Positions 18,503-27,294 of a stretch of DNA of 64,000 nucleotides are shown here, piece after piece. This stretch comes from Labedella phragmitis (GTDB taxonomy: Bacteria > Actinomycetota > Actinomycetes > Actinomycetales > Microbacteriaceae): contig NZ_RZNB01000001.1 of the NCBI RefSeq assembly GCF_004078635.1, forward strand, positions 868,001-932,000, written 5' to 3'. The stretch's first letter is position 1. Each line of letters opens with the position of its first letter. The translations under genes were made by a program, and so were the position numbers. The notes beneath the pieces are model-generated. The model was not told the origin of the DNA. It did not search any database and saw only the letters and a program-made list of their open reading frames with translations.

Positions 18503-19606
18503 ATGCGTGCGACACGACGTCCGGCTGCCCCCGTCATGCCTCCGGACGATGCCGGCCCGAAGCGCCGCGACGTCATCGTGCGCCCCGTCCCCCTCGCGAT
18601 GGTCTGGCAGGGTCCCGGTTCGCCGCACGCCGCGATCGCGGTTCCGGGAGTGTCCCTCGGCTCGGGCGATGTCCTCGTCGCGGTCGAGTTCGCCACCGTC
18701 TGCCCCGTCGATGCCGCGACCGTCCGCGGTGACGGGACGGCGAACGTTCCTCTCGTCCTCGGTCACGAGCAGGTAGGGCGTGTCGCCGCGATCGGCGACG
18801 GTGCGGAGACGGCGGACGGAGCCCGACTCATCGTGGGGATGCGTGTCGTCTGGTCGCGCCGTATCGGCTGCGGGGAGTGCGACGCCTGCCGGGCGGGGTC
18901 GCCGAGCGGTTGCGCGACCGCGCGGGAGTACGGCTCCGACCGGTTGCGGCGGGGGTGGGAACTGAGCGGGGGATTCGCGACGCACGTCCTCGTCCGCGCC
19001 GGGACGGCGATCATCACGGTGCCTGAGATCGTGCCGGCGGCCGTCCTCGCTCCCGTGCCGTGCGCCACGGCACTCGCCGCTGCCGCTCTCGAGATCGTCG
19101 CGGAGGCGACGGAGGTGGACGGCGAGAGCGTCGTCGTGGTCGGAGCGGGACTCGTCGGGCTGACGATCGCCGCGATGCTCGCCGACGAGGGCGCCCGGGT
19201 GGTGATGGTCGAGGCCGATGCCGTGCGGCGATCGCGTGCCGTGAAGTTCGGTGCCGTCTCGGCGGTGTGCGATCTGACGGCCGCCGCGGCGGACGGGCGC
19301 GTCATCGCGGCGGTCGTCGACACCGATGGCGGCCAGGAGGCCGCTCGACCGCACGCCGCCGTGCGTTCCCACGACGCCGTCGTGATCTCGACCGGAGCCG
19401 CCACCGGTGGCGCGATCACGATCGTCGACCGCCCGGACCCTCGTCATCTCGCCGCGGCCGTCGGCTTCATCTCCAACGCCTGGTACCGATTCCCGTTCGA
19501 GCGGCTCGTCGCCGAGAGGTACCCCCTCGAACGACTCGATGTGGCGCTCCGGGCCGCGTCGGACACGCCCGCCGTGCGCGTCGGGATCGAGACGGCGTCG
19601 CGCTGA
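18503..19606 (+). CDS. Zinc-binding alcohol dehydrogenase, HpnZ-like MDR family
   Basis: 367 aa medium-chain dehydrogenase. The N-terminal catalytic domain has ATVCPVDAATVRGD, GHEQVG and a structural zinc site with four cysteines (GCGECDACRAGSPSGC); the Rossmann motif is VVGAGLVGLTIAAML. The later APVPCATALAAAAL segment resembles the TIGR03366 (HpnZ) group named after phosphonate catabolism clusters. No phosphonate genes are present here, so the substrate is unknown. ATG at 18503 is preferred over 18491 because GGGGGG lies just upstream. A TAGCGT -10 candidate is at 18443-18448. The gene is divergent from purS. Confidence 0.8.
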   Translation: MRATRRPAAPVMPPDDAGPKRRDVIVRPVPLAMVWQGPGSPHAAIAVPGVSLGSGDVLVAVEFATVCPVDAATVRGDGTANVPLVLGHEQVGRVAAIGDGAETADGARLIVGMRVVWSRRIGCGECDACRAGSPSGCATAREYGSDRLRRGWELSGGFATHVLVRAGTAIITVPEIVPAAVLAPVPCATALAAAALEIVAEATEVDGESVVVVGAGLVGLTIAAMLADEGARVVMVEADAVRRSRAVKFGAVSAVCDLTAAAADGRVIAAVVDTDGGQEAARPHAAVRSHDAVVISTGAATGGAITIVDRPDPRHLAAAVGFISNAWYRFPFERLVAERYPLERLDVALRAASDTPAVRVGIETASR

Positions 19607-19765
19607 CTCCCGGCCGGTCCTTCCGAGGTGCGGGACGGGATCCGGGCGACGGCGTGTCACGCGGATGGGGGACAGGGAGAAAAAAGTGCCTTCGTCCGGG
19701 CCTAATAGACTGGGTTGTCAGTCGGGGGCGACGTCATTCAGGGGGCGAAAGGAGACCGGTTCCAC

Positions 19766-20398
19766 GTGCCCAAGAGGCGGGACGCAGTTCAGAACCACGA
19801 GAAGCTGCTGGTTGCGGCCCGAGCGGTGATCGCGGAGCGGGGCATCGATGCTCCCCTCGAGGAGATCGCTCGCCGGGCCGACGTCGGCATCGCGACGTTG
19901 TACCGCAACTTCGCGAGCCGCGACGAGCTCGTCCAGGCGCTCTTCGAGCGGTCCATGGACGAGGTCGACATGCTGCTCGCGGAGATCGGCGGCGAGGACA
20001 CGGCGTGGGAGTCGCTCGTCAACTTCATGGACCGACTCGGCCTCTGGCTGCTCGCGGACCCCGCGATGCCGACGATCGTGACGCGCATCGGCATCATCGA
20101 CCCGGATCGCCGCCCGGCGATGCGATTCACGGGCGCGACGACAGCGCTCGTCGCGCAGGCCCAGGCCGACGGCGACCTGCGGAAGGACGTCACGGCGATC
20201 GACATCGTCCTGCTCGCGACGATGCTCGGGTCCATCGGTCGTTACGGTGACGAATACATCACCCAGTGGCGGCGCCAGCTCGACATCGTGCTCGACGGCC
20301 TCCGCCCGGCGGGCTCTCCCCGCGGATCCCTCGCGGCCGGACCGGTCGACCTCGACAGCTACCACCGCATGCTGCGCCGGAGTCCCGCGGACGCCTGA
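19766..20398 (+). CDS. TetR family transcriptional regulator
   Basis: 210 aa. The HTH is clear (KLLVAARAVIAERGI, then LEEIARRADVGIATLYRNFA). The C-terminal half resembles the SbtR-like ligand domain (LVNFMDRLGLWLLADPAMP). The start is the GTG at 19766 preceded by AGGAGA; the longer upstream reading frame has no ribosome site. A promoter candidate TAATAGACT follows an A-rich run at 19680-19712. It lies 160 nt downstream of the dehydrogenase on the same strand but has its own promoter signal. Target unknown. Confidence 0.88.
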   Translation: MPKRRDAVQNHEKLLVAARAVIAERGIDAPLEEIARRADVGIATLYRNFASRDELVQALFERSMDEVDMLLAEIGGEDTAWESLVNFMDRLGLWLLADPAMPTIVTRIGIIDPDRRPAMRFTGATTALVAQAQADGDLRKDVTAIDIVLLATMLGSIGRYGDEYITQWRRQLDIVLDGLRPAGSPRGSLAAGPVDLDSYHRMLRRSPADA

Positions 20399-20441
20399 CC
20401 CACCGGACACCGGTTCCGCCCCTGCGCGGACTCGCGGATAC

Positions 20442-20981
20442 TCAGGCGCGGGCGACGCTGATTCGGTTCGCCCACGGGTCGTCGAACGACACCGAAGCGC
20501 CGTCGTCGCGAGTGGCCACGCCGTAATGCGCGAGGCGCTCGCCGAGCTCGCCGATGCCGTCGGTGCTCGGGAGGACGATGTCGACGCGACCGAGTCCGAG
20601 CGCGGGCGTCCGCGGACCGGCGCCTCGGGAGTTCCAGACGTTCATCGCCATGTGGTGGTGGTAGCCGCCCGCCGACACGAACACGGCTGAGCCGCCGAAG
20701 GCCGCCGTCTCGTCGAAGCCGAGCGTCGACACGTAGAAGTCGCGCGCGGTGTCGACGTCACCGACGGAAAGGTGGACGTGACCGACCTGGGCGCCGCCGG
20801 GTGGCTCTGCTGCATCCTCCTCCGTGAGGTGCTCCCGCAGATAGGCGTTGGGGTCGAGGTAGAGGGTGTCCATCTCGACGCGGCCGTGGACCCAGCTCCA
20901 CGACGTTCGCGCGCGATCCCAGTAGAGCTCGACGCCGTTGCCCTCGGGGTCCGTGAAGTAGAAGGCCCCGGGAGTGACCAT
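20442..20981 (-). pseudogene. 5'-truncated VOC/extradiol dioxygenase-like gene
   Basis: The surviving protein starts in the middle of the first VOC module (PGAFYFTDPEGNGVELYWDR is the end of module one) and then has a complete second module (QVGHVHLSVGDVDTARDFYV to SFDDPWANRISVAR). Family members (CatE-like two-module proteins of about 280 aa) need an N-terminal module of roughly 100 residues that is absent; the upstream minus-strand sequence shows no coding match, and a plus-strand gene begins at 21141. An ATG at 20981 and a GTG at 21020 are possible starts. I read it as a broken remnant, although a half-length functional protein is not excluded. Confidence 0.7.
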
Positions 20982-21140
20982 GCTCCCGACAACCGCCACC
21001 CCGCCCGCGACATTCCTCACCGTCGGTCCGTGGGTGCGCTGATCCCGGTGACTCGGACATCCGCGGACCGCACGCTTGTGGACGGGCTCGACGCGGGAAC
21101 TTCCCGCTCCCGTAGGGTGTCCGCGATGGGGGGACATCAC

Positions 21141-21680
21141 ATGGAACGACGGAAGCGGCTGCGCGCTCTCAGCGTCTGCCTCGCTCTCGCCGCGACCACC
21201 GTCGGTTGCTCGACGCCGCATCCCACAGCATCGTCACCCGTCCCTTCCCCGGTGGCCACCGAGCCGGACGATGCGATTCTTGCGAAAGCCGTCGACGCCT
21301 ACACCCGCTACAGCGCGGCGCTCGATCTCGCGCTGGCCAACGGCGACGGAGAATTCGAGGAACTAAAAGGCCTAGCCACTCCCTCTTTCCTGCGGGGCCT
21401 TGCGGCCGATGACGTGTTCGCGGTGAATTCCTGGAGGTCCAGGGGGTCGACGTCATTCGATTCCCAACAGCTCGTCAACGAGTCCGAAAACCAGGTCGTC
21501 CTGCAGGTCTGCCGTGACGTCTCCCGCGTCCGCGTGCTCGACGCCCAGGGAACCGACGTGACGCCGAAGGAGCGTGATGATCGCTTCGCCGTGATGGTCA
21601 CGCTTCAACGTGTCGACCCTTCTGCTCCACTCCTCGTTGCCGGCTCGGAACCATCGGTGGACGCCTCGTGCGAGCTCTGA
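21141..21680 (+). CDS. Secreted lipoprotein, unknown function
   Basis: 179 aa. Signal peptide with lipobox ATTVGC at about residues 19-24, then a Ser/Pro/Thr linker. The mature domain has two cysteines (VCRDV and DASCEL) and an NTF2-like feel (ILAKAVDAYTRYSAALDLAL) without a firm match. ATG at 21141 is preferred over 21126 because the GGGGGGA run is well placed. The stretch 21355-21440 is noticeably less G/C-rich than the surroundings. The 3' end overlaps the next gene by 13 nt, so the two are co-translated. Confidence 0.72.
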   Translation: MERRKRLRALSVCLALAATTVGCSTPHPTASSPVPSPVATEPDDAILAKAVDAYTRYSAALDLALANGDGEFEELKGLATPSFLRGLAADDVFAVNSWRSRGSTSFDSQQLVNESENQVVLQVCRDVSRVRVLDAQGTDVTPKERDDRFAVMVTLQRVDPSAPLLVAGSEPSVDASCEL

Positions 21681-22516
21681 CAGCAATCGGTCTGACACTA
21701 CTTCTGGCGGTCGGGACGTCCGCAGCATTGCCGGCTCATGCCGCGTCCTCCTGTGTTGATACCGGTTTCGAAATGGGTCTCTGTTCGAACACGGATGGTT
21801 CTTCGGTCGATCTGACGGGCGAGGGCGGTGGCGCGGGGCGGTCGCAACCGGACCGCTCGAGCCCGACGGCCCCCTCCGACGGAACCGCCGGCGTCGCACC
21901 GGGAGCGAGCGAACCGAGCATCGGAGGAGATGGTCTCGGGGGCAACCCGCGCCAGATCGTAGACGTGCTCGACGGCTGTCCCGTAGCGGCGGAGTGCACC
22001 GAGGAAGAGGCGCCCGACCATCCAGTCACCCTGGCCGATCTCGCGAGTTTCTCGCCGAGCGCCGCCGTCATCCGGATGGAGCCGTCCGGCTGGATGCTCA
22101 CGGGGCTTCCCGCCAACTTCATCGCCGACACGGCGGCGGGCCGCGCCGCTTCCGAGGAGACCGAGGGAAGGCTGCTCGAGCGACCGATCTCCGTGCGCTT
22201 CACGCCGACCTCGTACACGTGGTCGTGGGGCGATGGCTCCTCGGACACCGTCGCGACGGCCGGGCGGACGTGGGACGAGCTCGGCGTCCCGCGATTCACC
22301 GAGACCGCCACCTCCCACGTCTACGACGAGCGAGGAACGGTCACGGTATCCCTCGAGATCTCCTACCGAGTCGAGTACTCCCTCGGCGGCGCGCCCTGGA
22401 CGACGGTCGCCGGTACCGTCGCGACGGGCGCGACCATCGGCGCCTACGTCGGGACGGCGAGGACCGTCCTCGTCGACGGCGACTGCATCGAGAACCCGGA
22501 CGATCCCGGCTGCTGA
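21668..22516 (+). CDS. Secreted PKD-like domain protein
   Basis: 282 aa. Signal peptide at residues 1-26 (cleavage near AHAAS). A Ser/Pro/Gly-rich linker leads to a C-terminal PKD-like beta-sandwich: SVRFTPTSYTWSWGDGSSDT and TATSHVYDERGTVTVSLEISY carry the WxWGDG and HxY-x-G-T-V-T-V signatures. The start GTG overlaps the upstream lipoprotein gene. This lipoprotein/PKD pairing is common in Microbacteriaceae; its role is unknown. It converges on purC with only 4 nt between the stops. Confidence 0.78.
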   Translation: MRALTAIGLTLLLAVGTSAALPAHAASSCVDTGFEMGLCSNTDGSSVDLTGEGGGAGRSQPDRSSPTAPSDGTAGVAPGASEPSIGGDGLGGNPRQIVDVLDGCPVAAECTEEEAPDHPVTLADLASFSPSAAVIRMEPSGWMLTGLPANFIADTAAGRAASEETEGRLLERPISVRFTPTSYTWSWGDGSSDTVATAGRTWDELGVPRFTETATSHVYDERGTVTVSLEISYRVEYSLGGAPWTTVAGTVATGATIGAYVGTARTVLVDGDCIENPDDPGC

Positions 22517-22520
22517 GGGG

Positions 22521-23450
22521 TCAGGCTGCGGTGACCCGCTCGAGCAACTCGCGGTAGCGCGCCGCGGTCCGCTCGGCGATCTCCTCTGGGAGCTCGGGAG
22601 GAGTGCCGGTCTTGTCCCAGTTGGCGGCGAGCCAGTCGCGCACGATCTGCTTGTCGAAGCTCGCCATCCGCTCGGACGGCGTCGTGCCGGAGTTCCAGGC
22701 AGCGGCGTCCCAGTAGCGGGACGAGTCCGACGTGAGGACCTCGTCGGCGAGGGCGATGACGCCGGACGCGGCGTCCCGTCCGAACTCGAACTTCGTGTCC
22801 GCGAGGATCAGGTCGCGCGATTCCGCGATCGCCGCCGCCCGCCCGTACACGGAGAGCGACAGTGCCCTGAGCGCCTCGGCGTCCTCCCGGCCCACGAGTT
22901 CGACGACGCGTTCGAAGGTGATGTTCTCGTCGTGCTCGCCGAGCTCGGCCTTGAAGGCCGGCGTGAACAACGGCTCGGGGAGTCGATCGCCGTTGGAAAG
23001 GCCCGACGGGAGGGCAATGCCGCAGACAGTGCCGCTCTCCTGGTACTCGAGCCACCCCGTGCCCGTGATGTAGCCGCGGACGACGCACTCGATCGGGAAC
23101 ATGTCGAGGGCGCGGACGAGCATCGACCGGCCGGCGACCTCCGACGGGATCAGACTCCGAGCACCCGATTCCGCCGCGTCGTCGATGGCGTGATCCGCGT
23201 GCAGGTGGTTCGGCACGTCCGACAGCGCGTCGAACCACCACAGGCTGAGCGTCGTGAGCAGTTCGCCCTTCCCGGGGATGCCGGGCGAGAGGACGTGGTC
23301 GAAGGCGCTCACGCGATCGCTCGCGACGACGAGCATCGTTCCCTCGGGAGCGGTCGGGATTCCCGACGCGGGGTCTGGGCGGTAGAGATCGCGGACCTTC
23401 CCCGAATACACGTGCGTCCAACCGGGGAGTTCGTGGGGAGTCGAGGTCAC
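22521..23450 (-). CDS. purC: Phosphoribosylaminoimidazole-succinocarboxamide synthase
   Basis: 309 aa, the normal length for the long bacterial SAICAR synthase. It joins aspartate to CAIR using ATP. Motifs include YSGKVRDLY near the start, VVASDRVSAFDHVLSPGIPGKG, and DTKFEFGRD. GTG at 23450 is chosen because the protein should begin a few residues before HVYSGKVRDLY, and a GATAAT box lies 6 nt upstream with no Shine-Dalgarno, which indicates a leaderless mRNA. Monocistronic. Confidence 0.96.
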   Translation of the reverse strand: MTSTPHELPGWTHVYSGKVRDLYRPDPASGIPTAPEGTMLVVASDRVSAFDHVLSPGIPGKGELLTTLSLWWFDALSDVPNHLHADHAIDDAAESGARSLIPSEVAGRSMLVRALDMFPIECVVRGYITGTGWLEYQESGTVCGIALPSGLSNGDRLPEPLFTPAFKAELGEHDENITFERVVELVGREDAEALRALSLSVYGRAAAIAESRDLILADTKFEFGRDAASGVIALADEVLTSDSSRYWDAAAWNSGTTPSERMASFDKQIVRDWLAANWDKTGTPPELPEEIAERTAARYRELLERVTAA

Positions 23451-23462
23451 CCGACCATTATC
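23451..23462 (-). promoter_or_regulatory. Leaderless-type -10 box of purC
   Basis: Minus-strand GATAAT (23462-23457) plus 6 nt leads directly to GTG at 23450. Confidence 0.6.
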
Positions 23463-23716
23463 GCGGAGATGCCTCTGCCGCCGTGTCCCGGTCAGAGCGG
23501 TGGTCGAGGGCTCGCTCATCGCGTCGATGAGCGCTCGTCCTCCCGCATCCATCCCCTCGTGACCCCCCTATTGGGGGTACGCACGAGTTGGTGCGAACGC
23601 CGGGTGACTGGCAGCCTCGATGTGAGGATCAGTCATCTTCGGGTCCACGCCCCTCGGTTCGATCGCCACGTCGATCGCCGGGCGCGCGTGGCCACGGTCG
23701 AAACGAGTGGAGTACA

Positions 23717-26700
23717 GTGCGCACCCGAGCAGGACAACCCGAACCGTTCCCGACCCGGCGGTCCCCCCGACTCACGCGCACGGTCGCGCTTCTCTCCGGA
23801 CTCGCCGTCACGGCAGCCGCTCTACTGCCGACGGGCGCGGCCTTCGCCGACTCCGCTCCAGTCGACCCGGCGTCGCCGCGGACTCCGGAGACCGTCACGG
23901 CCGACGTCTTGCCGACGCCGCAGATCAACGGCGTCGTCTGGGACCAGCTCGTCGTCGGAGACACGGTCTACGTCGCGGGCGAATTCTCGAGCGCCCGACC
24001 CTTCGGCGCTCCGGCGGGAACCGGTGAAGTGCCGCGGTCGAACTTCCTCGCGTACGACCTCGATACGGGAGCGCTCCTCACCGACATCGCACCGTCGTTC
24101 AACGCCCAGGTCCGCTCGCTCGCCGCCTCGCCCGACGGCAAGCGCCTCTACGTGGCCGGCTCGTTCACGAGCGTGAGCGGCCAGACCCGGTACCGCCTCG
24201 CCGCATTCGACCTGCCGTCGATGACGCTCGTCTCCTCGTTCCGCCCGACCATCAGTGCGACCGTCGAGGCCGTCGCGGTCACGGCGGACTCCGTCTACAT
24301 CACGGGCGTCTTCGGCACGGTCCAGAAGGAGACGAGGGCCCGCGCGGCGGCGCTCGCGCCCTCCAACGCCGCCCTCCTTCCGTGGGCTCCCGCCGTCGTC
24401 GGCGGCACCTCGAAGGCCATCGCGATCTCGCCCGACGGATCGAAGCTCGTCCTCGCCGGGAGTTTCACGACCCTCAACGGCTCGAACAACCCCGGACTGG
24501 GGATCGGTGCGGTGACCGCCGACACCGGGGCGTCGCTGCCCTGGAAGATGAACTCGATCCTCCGCAACGGCGGCACCAAGTCATCGTTCATGGACCTGTC
24601 CTCCGACGGCGACAGCGTGTACGGCGTCGGCTACCAGCACAGCCAGGGCGGTCAGGCGACCGAGGGCACCTTCCGCGCGTCGTGGAGCGACGGTTCCCTC
24701 GTGTGGCTCGCCGACTGCCACGGCGACACCTATTCCGTCGAGGCGGTCGGTGATGTCGTCTACACGGCCGGCCACAATCACGCGTGCGACAACACGGGCG
24801 GATTCCCGAACGACCCGAACGCGTACCACCGCGCCGTCGCCTACTCGAAGTCGAGCTACGGAACGACGATCCACAATCAGCCGCCCGCGGGCTGGACCTA
24901 CGGGAACTTCGCCGGCAACCCGGCCACCAATGTGCTGCACTGGTACCCGGACTTCGACGCCGGAACGTACACGGGGCTCACGCAGGGGCCGTGGGACGTC
25001 ACGGCCGGAGGCGGCTTCGTGCTCTACGGCGGCGAGTTCACCTCGATCGACGGCACGAAGCAGCAGGGTCTCGCCCGGTTCGCCACCTCCGACGTCGCAC
25101 CGAACGCCAAGGGCCCCCAGCTTTCCGGATCGACCATGACCCCGACGGTGTCGGTGGTCGGTGACGGCACGGCACGCGTCTCCTGGCCCGCGAACACCGA
25201 CGTCGACAACGCGTCCCTCACATACGAGCTCATTCGCGACGGTCGCTCCGAACCCCGCTATACCGTCACGGCCGAGTCGTCGTTCTACGATCGACCGACC
25301 CTCTCGTTCCTCGACGAGGGGATCGAGCCCGGCTCGACGCACACGTACCGCGTGCGCACGATCGACCCCTTCGGCAACGCGACCTCGAGCGGCACGGTGT
25401 CGTTCACGATGGCCGACGCGGATGAGACGGACTCCGTGCCCGCGACGTCGTACGACGCCGCGATCCTCGCGGACGTCCCGAGCCACTACTGGCCCCTCAA
25501 CGAACCGGCCGGCCTCACGGCCGCGGACTGGGCAGGAGCGTCCACGCAGACGATCCAGGGTTCGCCCGTCGAGCGCGCTGTCGCGGGTGCCGAGACCGAC
25601 GGCTCCGGAGCCGCGACGCGATTCGGCGGCACGGCCCGGACCACGTCCGGACCCGTCGAGCCGCTCTCGAACACAGTCAGTCTCGAGGCCTGGATCAAGA
25701 CGACCACGACGACGGGCGGGCTGATCATCGGAGCGTCGAACGCCAACGGCGGCAACCGCGATCGGCTGCTCTACATGGGCAACGACGGCCGACTGCACTT
25801 CGGTGTGTACCCCGGTTCCGTGCGCATGGTCGACTCCGACGAGCGGTACAACGACGGAGCGTGGCATCACGTCGTCGCCACCCTGGGGCAGGGTGGACAG
25901 CAGCTCTTCGTCGACGGCGACCTCGTCGATTCCCGCACGGACACGTACAGCGCGCAGTCGTACTCCGGCTTCTGGGCCATCGGTGGCTACTCGCTCTCCG
26001 GCTGGCCCGACCGCCCGACGAGCGACTCCTTCACCGGGTCCATCGACAACGTCGCCGTCTACCGCACGCAGTTGACGGCGCCAGAGGTGGCCGCCCATAC
26101 CGCCGCGATCGCCGGCGACGTGGCGGTCGACCCGGAGCCCGAGCCCGTCAACGTCCCGCCGACCGCATCGTTCACGGCGAGCGCGACCGGCCTCACGGTC
26201 GCGTTCGACGCAGCCGCGTCGACGGACCCCGACGGCTCGACGCTCCAGTACGCGTGGGAGTTCGGCGATGCCGAGACGGAGAGCAACACGGCCTCCGGCG
26301 TCACGGCGACGCACACCTTCTCGGCGGCCGGCACGTACGACGTCGTCCTCACCGTCACCGACGCCGACGGCGCCTCGGCGACCGCCCAGGAGACCGTCAC
26401 CGTCGTGGCACCGGAGCCGGAGGAACCCGAGGAGCCCGCTGGTCCGACGCCGGTCGCGGCCGACGACTTCGCACGGTCGCAGACCGGCGGATGGGGTGCG
26501 GCCTCCACCGGAGGGTCGTGGACCGTGGCAGGCGGGGCTTCGGGCTTCTCGGTCGCGAACGGCTCCGGGCGGATGGCCAACACACCCGGGCAGACGCGCA
26601 CGGCGATGCTCAACGGGGTGGCGGTCGGCGCGTCCGAGTCCCGCGTCTCGTTCGCGCTCGACCAACTCCCGGTCGGCGGCGGTCAGTACGTGCAGCTCAA

Positions 26701-27073
26701 CGCCCGCCAGGTGGGGAGCGACAAATACACCGCGCGCGTCCGCGTCCAGGCCGATGGCGTCCTGCAGCTGCAGGTGCAGCGATCCGGGACGACCCTCAGA
26801 GCCGTCAACCTGTCGCAGGTGGCGTACGAGCGCGGCGACGTCGTGACGCTCGCGGTCGAGCTTGCTCCGAGCGGTTCGGCGACCGCCGTGTCGGCGAAGG
26901 CCTGGGTCGCGTCCGAGACCGCGGAACCGGCTGAGTGGCAGGTGACGGCGTCCGATGCGACTCCGGCGCTGCAACAGCCCGGCGCCGTGGGCCTCACGTT
27001 CTACCTCTCCGCCTCTGCGACGACGGCGACGACCGTCGCGTTCTCCGAGTACTCGGTGACGCCCGCCGAGTGA
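23717..27073 (+). CDS. Giant secreted DUF5122-propeller / FN3-like / LamG / PKD protein (copy 1)
   Basis: 1118 aa. Signal peptide to about residue 44 (AAFA-DS). Residues about 60-360 contain delta-60/DUF5122-type propeller repeats (VYVAGEFSSARP, LYVAGSFTSVSG, LVLAGSFTTLNG, VLYGGEFTSIDG). Then an FN3-like module (about 375-470), a LamG jelly roll (about 500-690: VSLEAWIKT, WHHVVATLGQGGQQLFVDG), a PKD domain (about 705-795) and a C-terminal beta-rich domain of about 300 residues with no recognised name. No LPXTG, so it is released or held non-covalently. Copy 2 is at 43205. Probably an adhesin or polysaccharide-associated matrix protein. The GTG start has a close GGAG. Confidence 0.85.
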   Translation: MRTRAGQPEPFPTRRSPRLTRTVALLSGLAVTAAALLPTGAAFADSAPVDPASPRTPETVTADVLPTPQINGVVWDQLVVGDTVYVAGEFSSARPFGAPAGTGEVPRSNFLAYDLDTGALLTDIAPSFNAQVRSLAASPDGKRLYVAGSFTSVSGQTRYRLAAFDLPSMTLVSSFRPTISATVEAVAVTADSVYITGVFGTVQKETRARAAALAPSNAALLPWAPAVVGGTSKAIAISPDGSKLVLAGSFTTLNGSNNPGLGIGAVTADTGASLPWKMNSILRNGGTKSSFMDLSSDGDSVYGVGYQHSQGGQATEGTFRASWSDGSLVWLADCHGDTYSVEAVGDVVYTAGHNHACDNTGGFPNDPNAYHRAVAYSKSSYGTTIHNQPPAGWTYGNFAGNPATNVLHWYPDFDAGTYTGLTQGPWDVTAGGGFVLYGGEFTSIDGTKQQGLARFATSDVAPNAKGPQLSGSTMTPTVSVVGDGTARVSWPANTDVDNASLTYELIRDGRSEPRYTVTAESSFYDRPTLSFLDEGIEPGSTHTYRVRTIDPFGNATSSGTVSFTMADADETDSVPATSYDAAILADVPSHYWPLNEPAGLTAADWAGASTQTIQGSPVERAVAGAETDGSGAATRFGGTARTTSGPVEPLSNTVSLEAWIKTTTTTGGLIIGASNANGGNRDRLLYMGNDGRLHFGVYPGSVRMVDSDERYNDGAWHHVVATLGQGGQQLFVDGDLVDSRTDTYSAQSYSGFWAIGGYSLSGWPDRPTSDSFTGSIDNVAVYRTQLTAPEVAAHTAAIAGDVAVDPEPEPVNVPPTASFTASATGLTVAFDAAASTDPDGSTLQYAWEFGDAETESNTASGVTATHTFSAAGTYDVVLTVTDADGASATAQETVTVVAPEPEEPEEPAGPTPVAADDFARSQTGGWGAASTGGSWTVAGGASGFSVANGSGRMANTPGQTRTAMLNGVAVGASESRVSFALDQLPVGGGQYVQLNARQVGSDKYTARVRVQADGVLQLQVQRSGTTLRAVNLSQVAYERGDVVTLAVELAPSGSATAVSAKAWVASETAEPAEWQVTASDATPALQQPGAVGLTFYLSASATTATTVAFSEYSVTPAE

Positions 27074-27099
27074 CGACGGCGTCTTCCGACGCGACCTCC

Positions 27100-27135
27100 G
27101 ATGACGGTCCCGCCTCTCGAGGCGGGACCGTCATC
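27100..27135 (+). terminator. Strong hairpin terminator after propeller gene copy 1
   Basis: A perfect 16-bp stem (27100-27115 with 27120-27135) with a CTCG tetraloop, 27 nt after the stop codon. There is no T-tract. Confidence 0.8.
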
Positions 27136-27241
27136 ATGTCGACGGGAGGCTCGTGCACACGAGGTTGGGAGTTCCGTGTGAAGGCCGCGTTCTCGGGTTC
27201 CGGACTCCGTCCGGATTCTGTCATGCTGGTGCGAACGAAGA

Positions 27242-27255
27242 TGTATGCGCATACA
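27242..27255. promoter_or_regulatory. Perfect 14-bp palindrome upstream of the first GH144-like gene
   Basis: TGTATGCGCATACA is a perfect palindrome 40 nt before the ATG at 27295 and in the only intergenic space available for a promoter. A repressor or activator dimer site is likely; the regulator is not identified. Confidence 0.5.
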
Positions 27256-27294
27256 GCTAATTGGCGTGCGCCGGGTCCGAACAAGGGAGTTCCG

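Noticed and set aside
23589-27239. Shared 11-mer TGGTGCGAACG upstream of propeller copy 1 and the first hydrolase
   Set aside because: It is not at the same distance from the two starts, is not palindromic and is missing upstream of the paralogues, so chance is likely.
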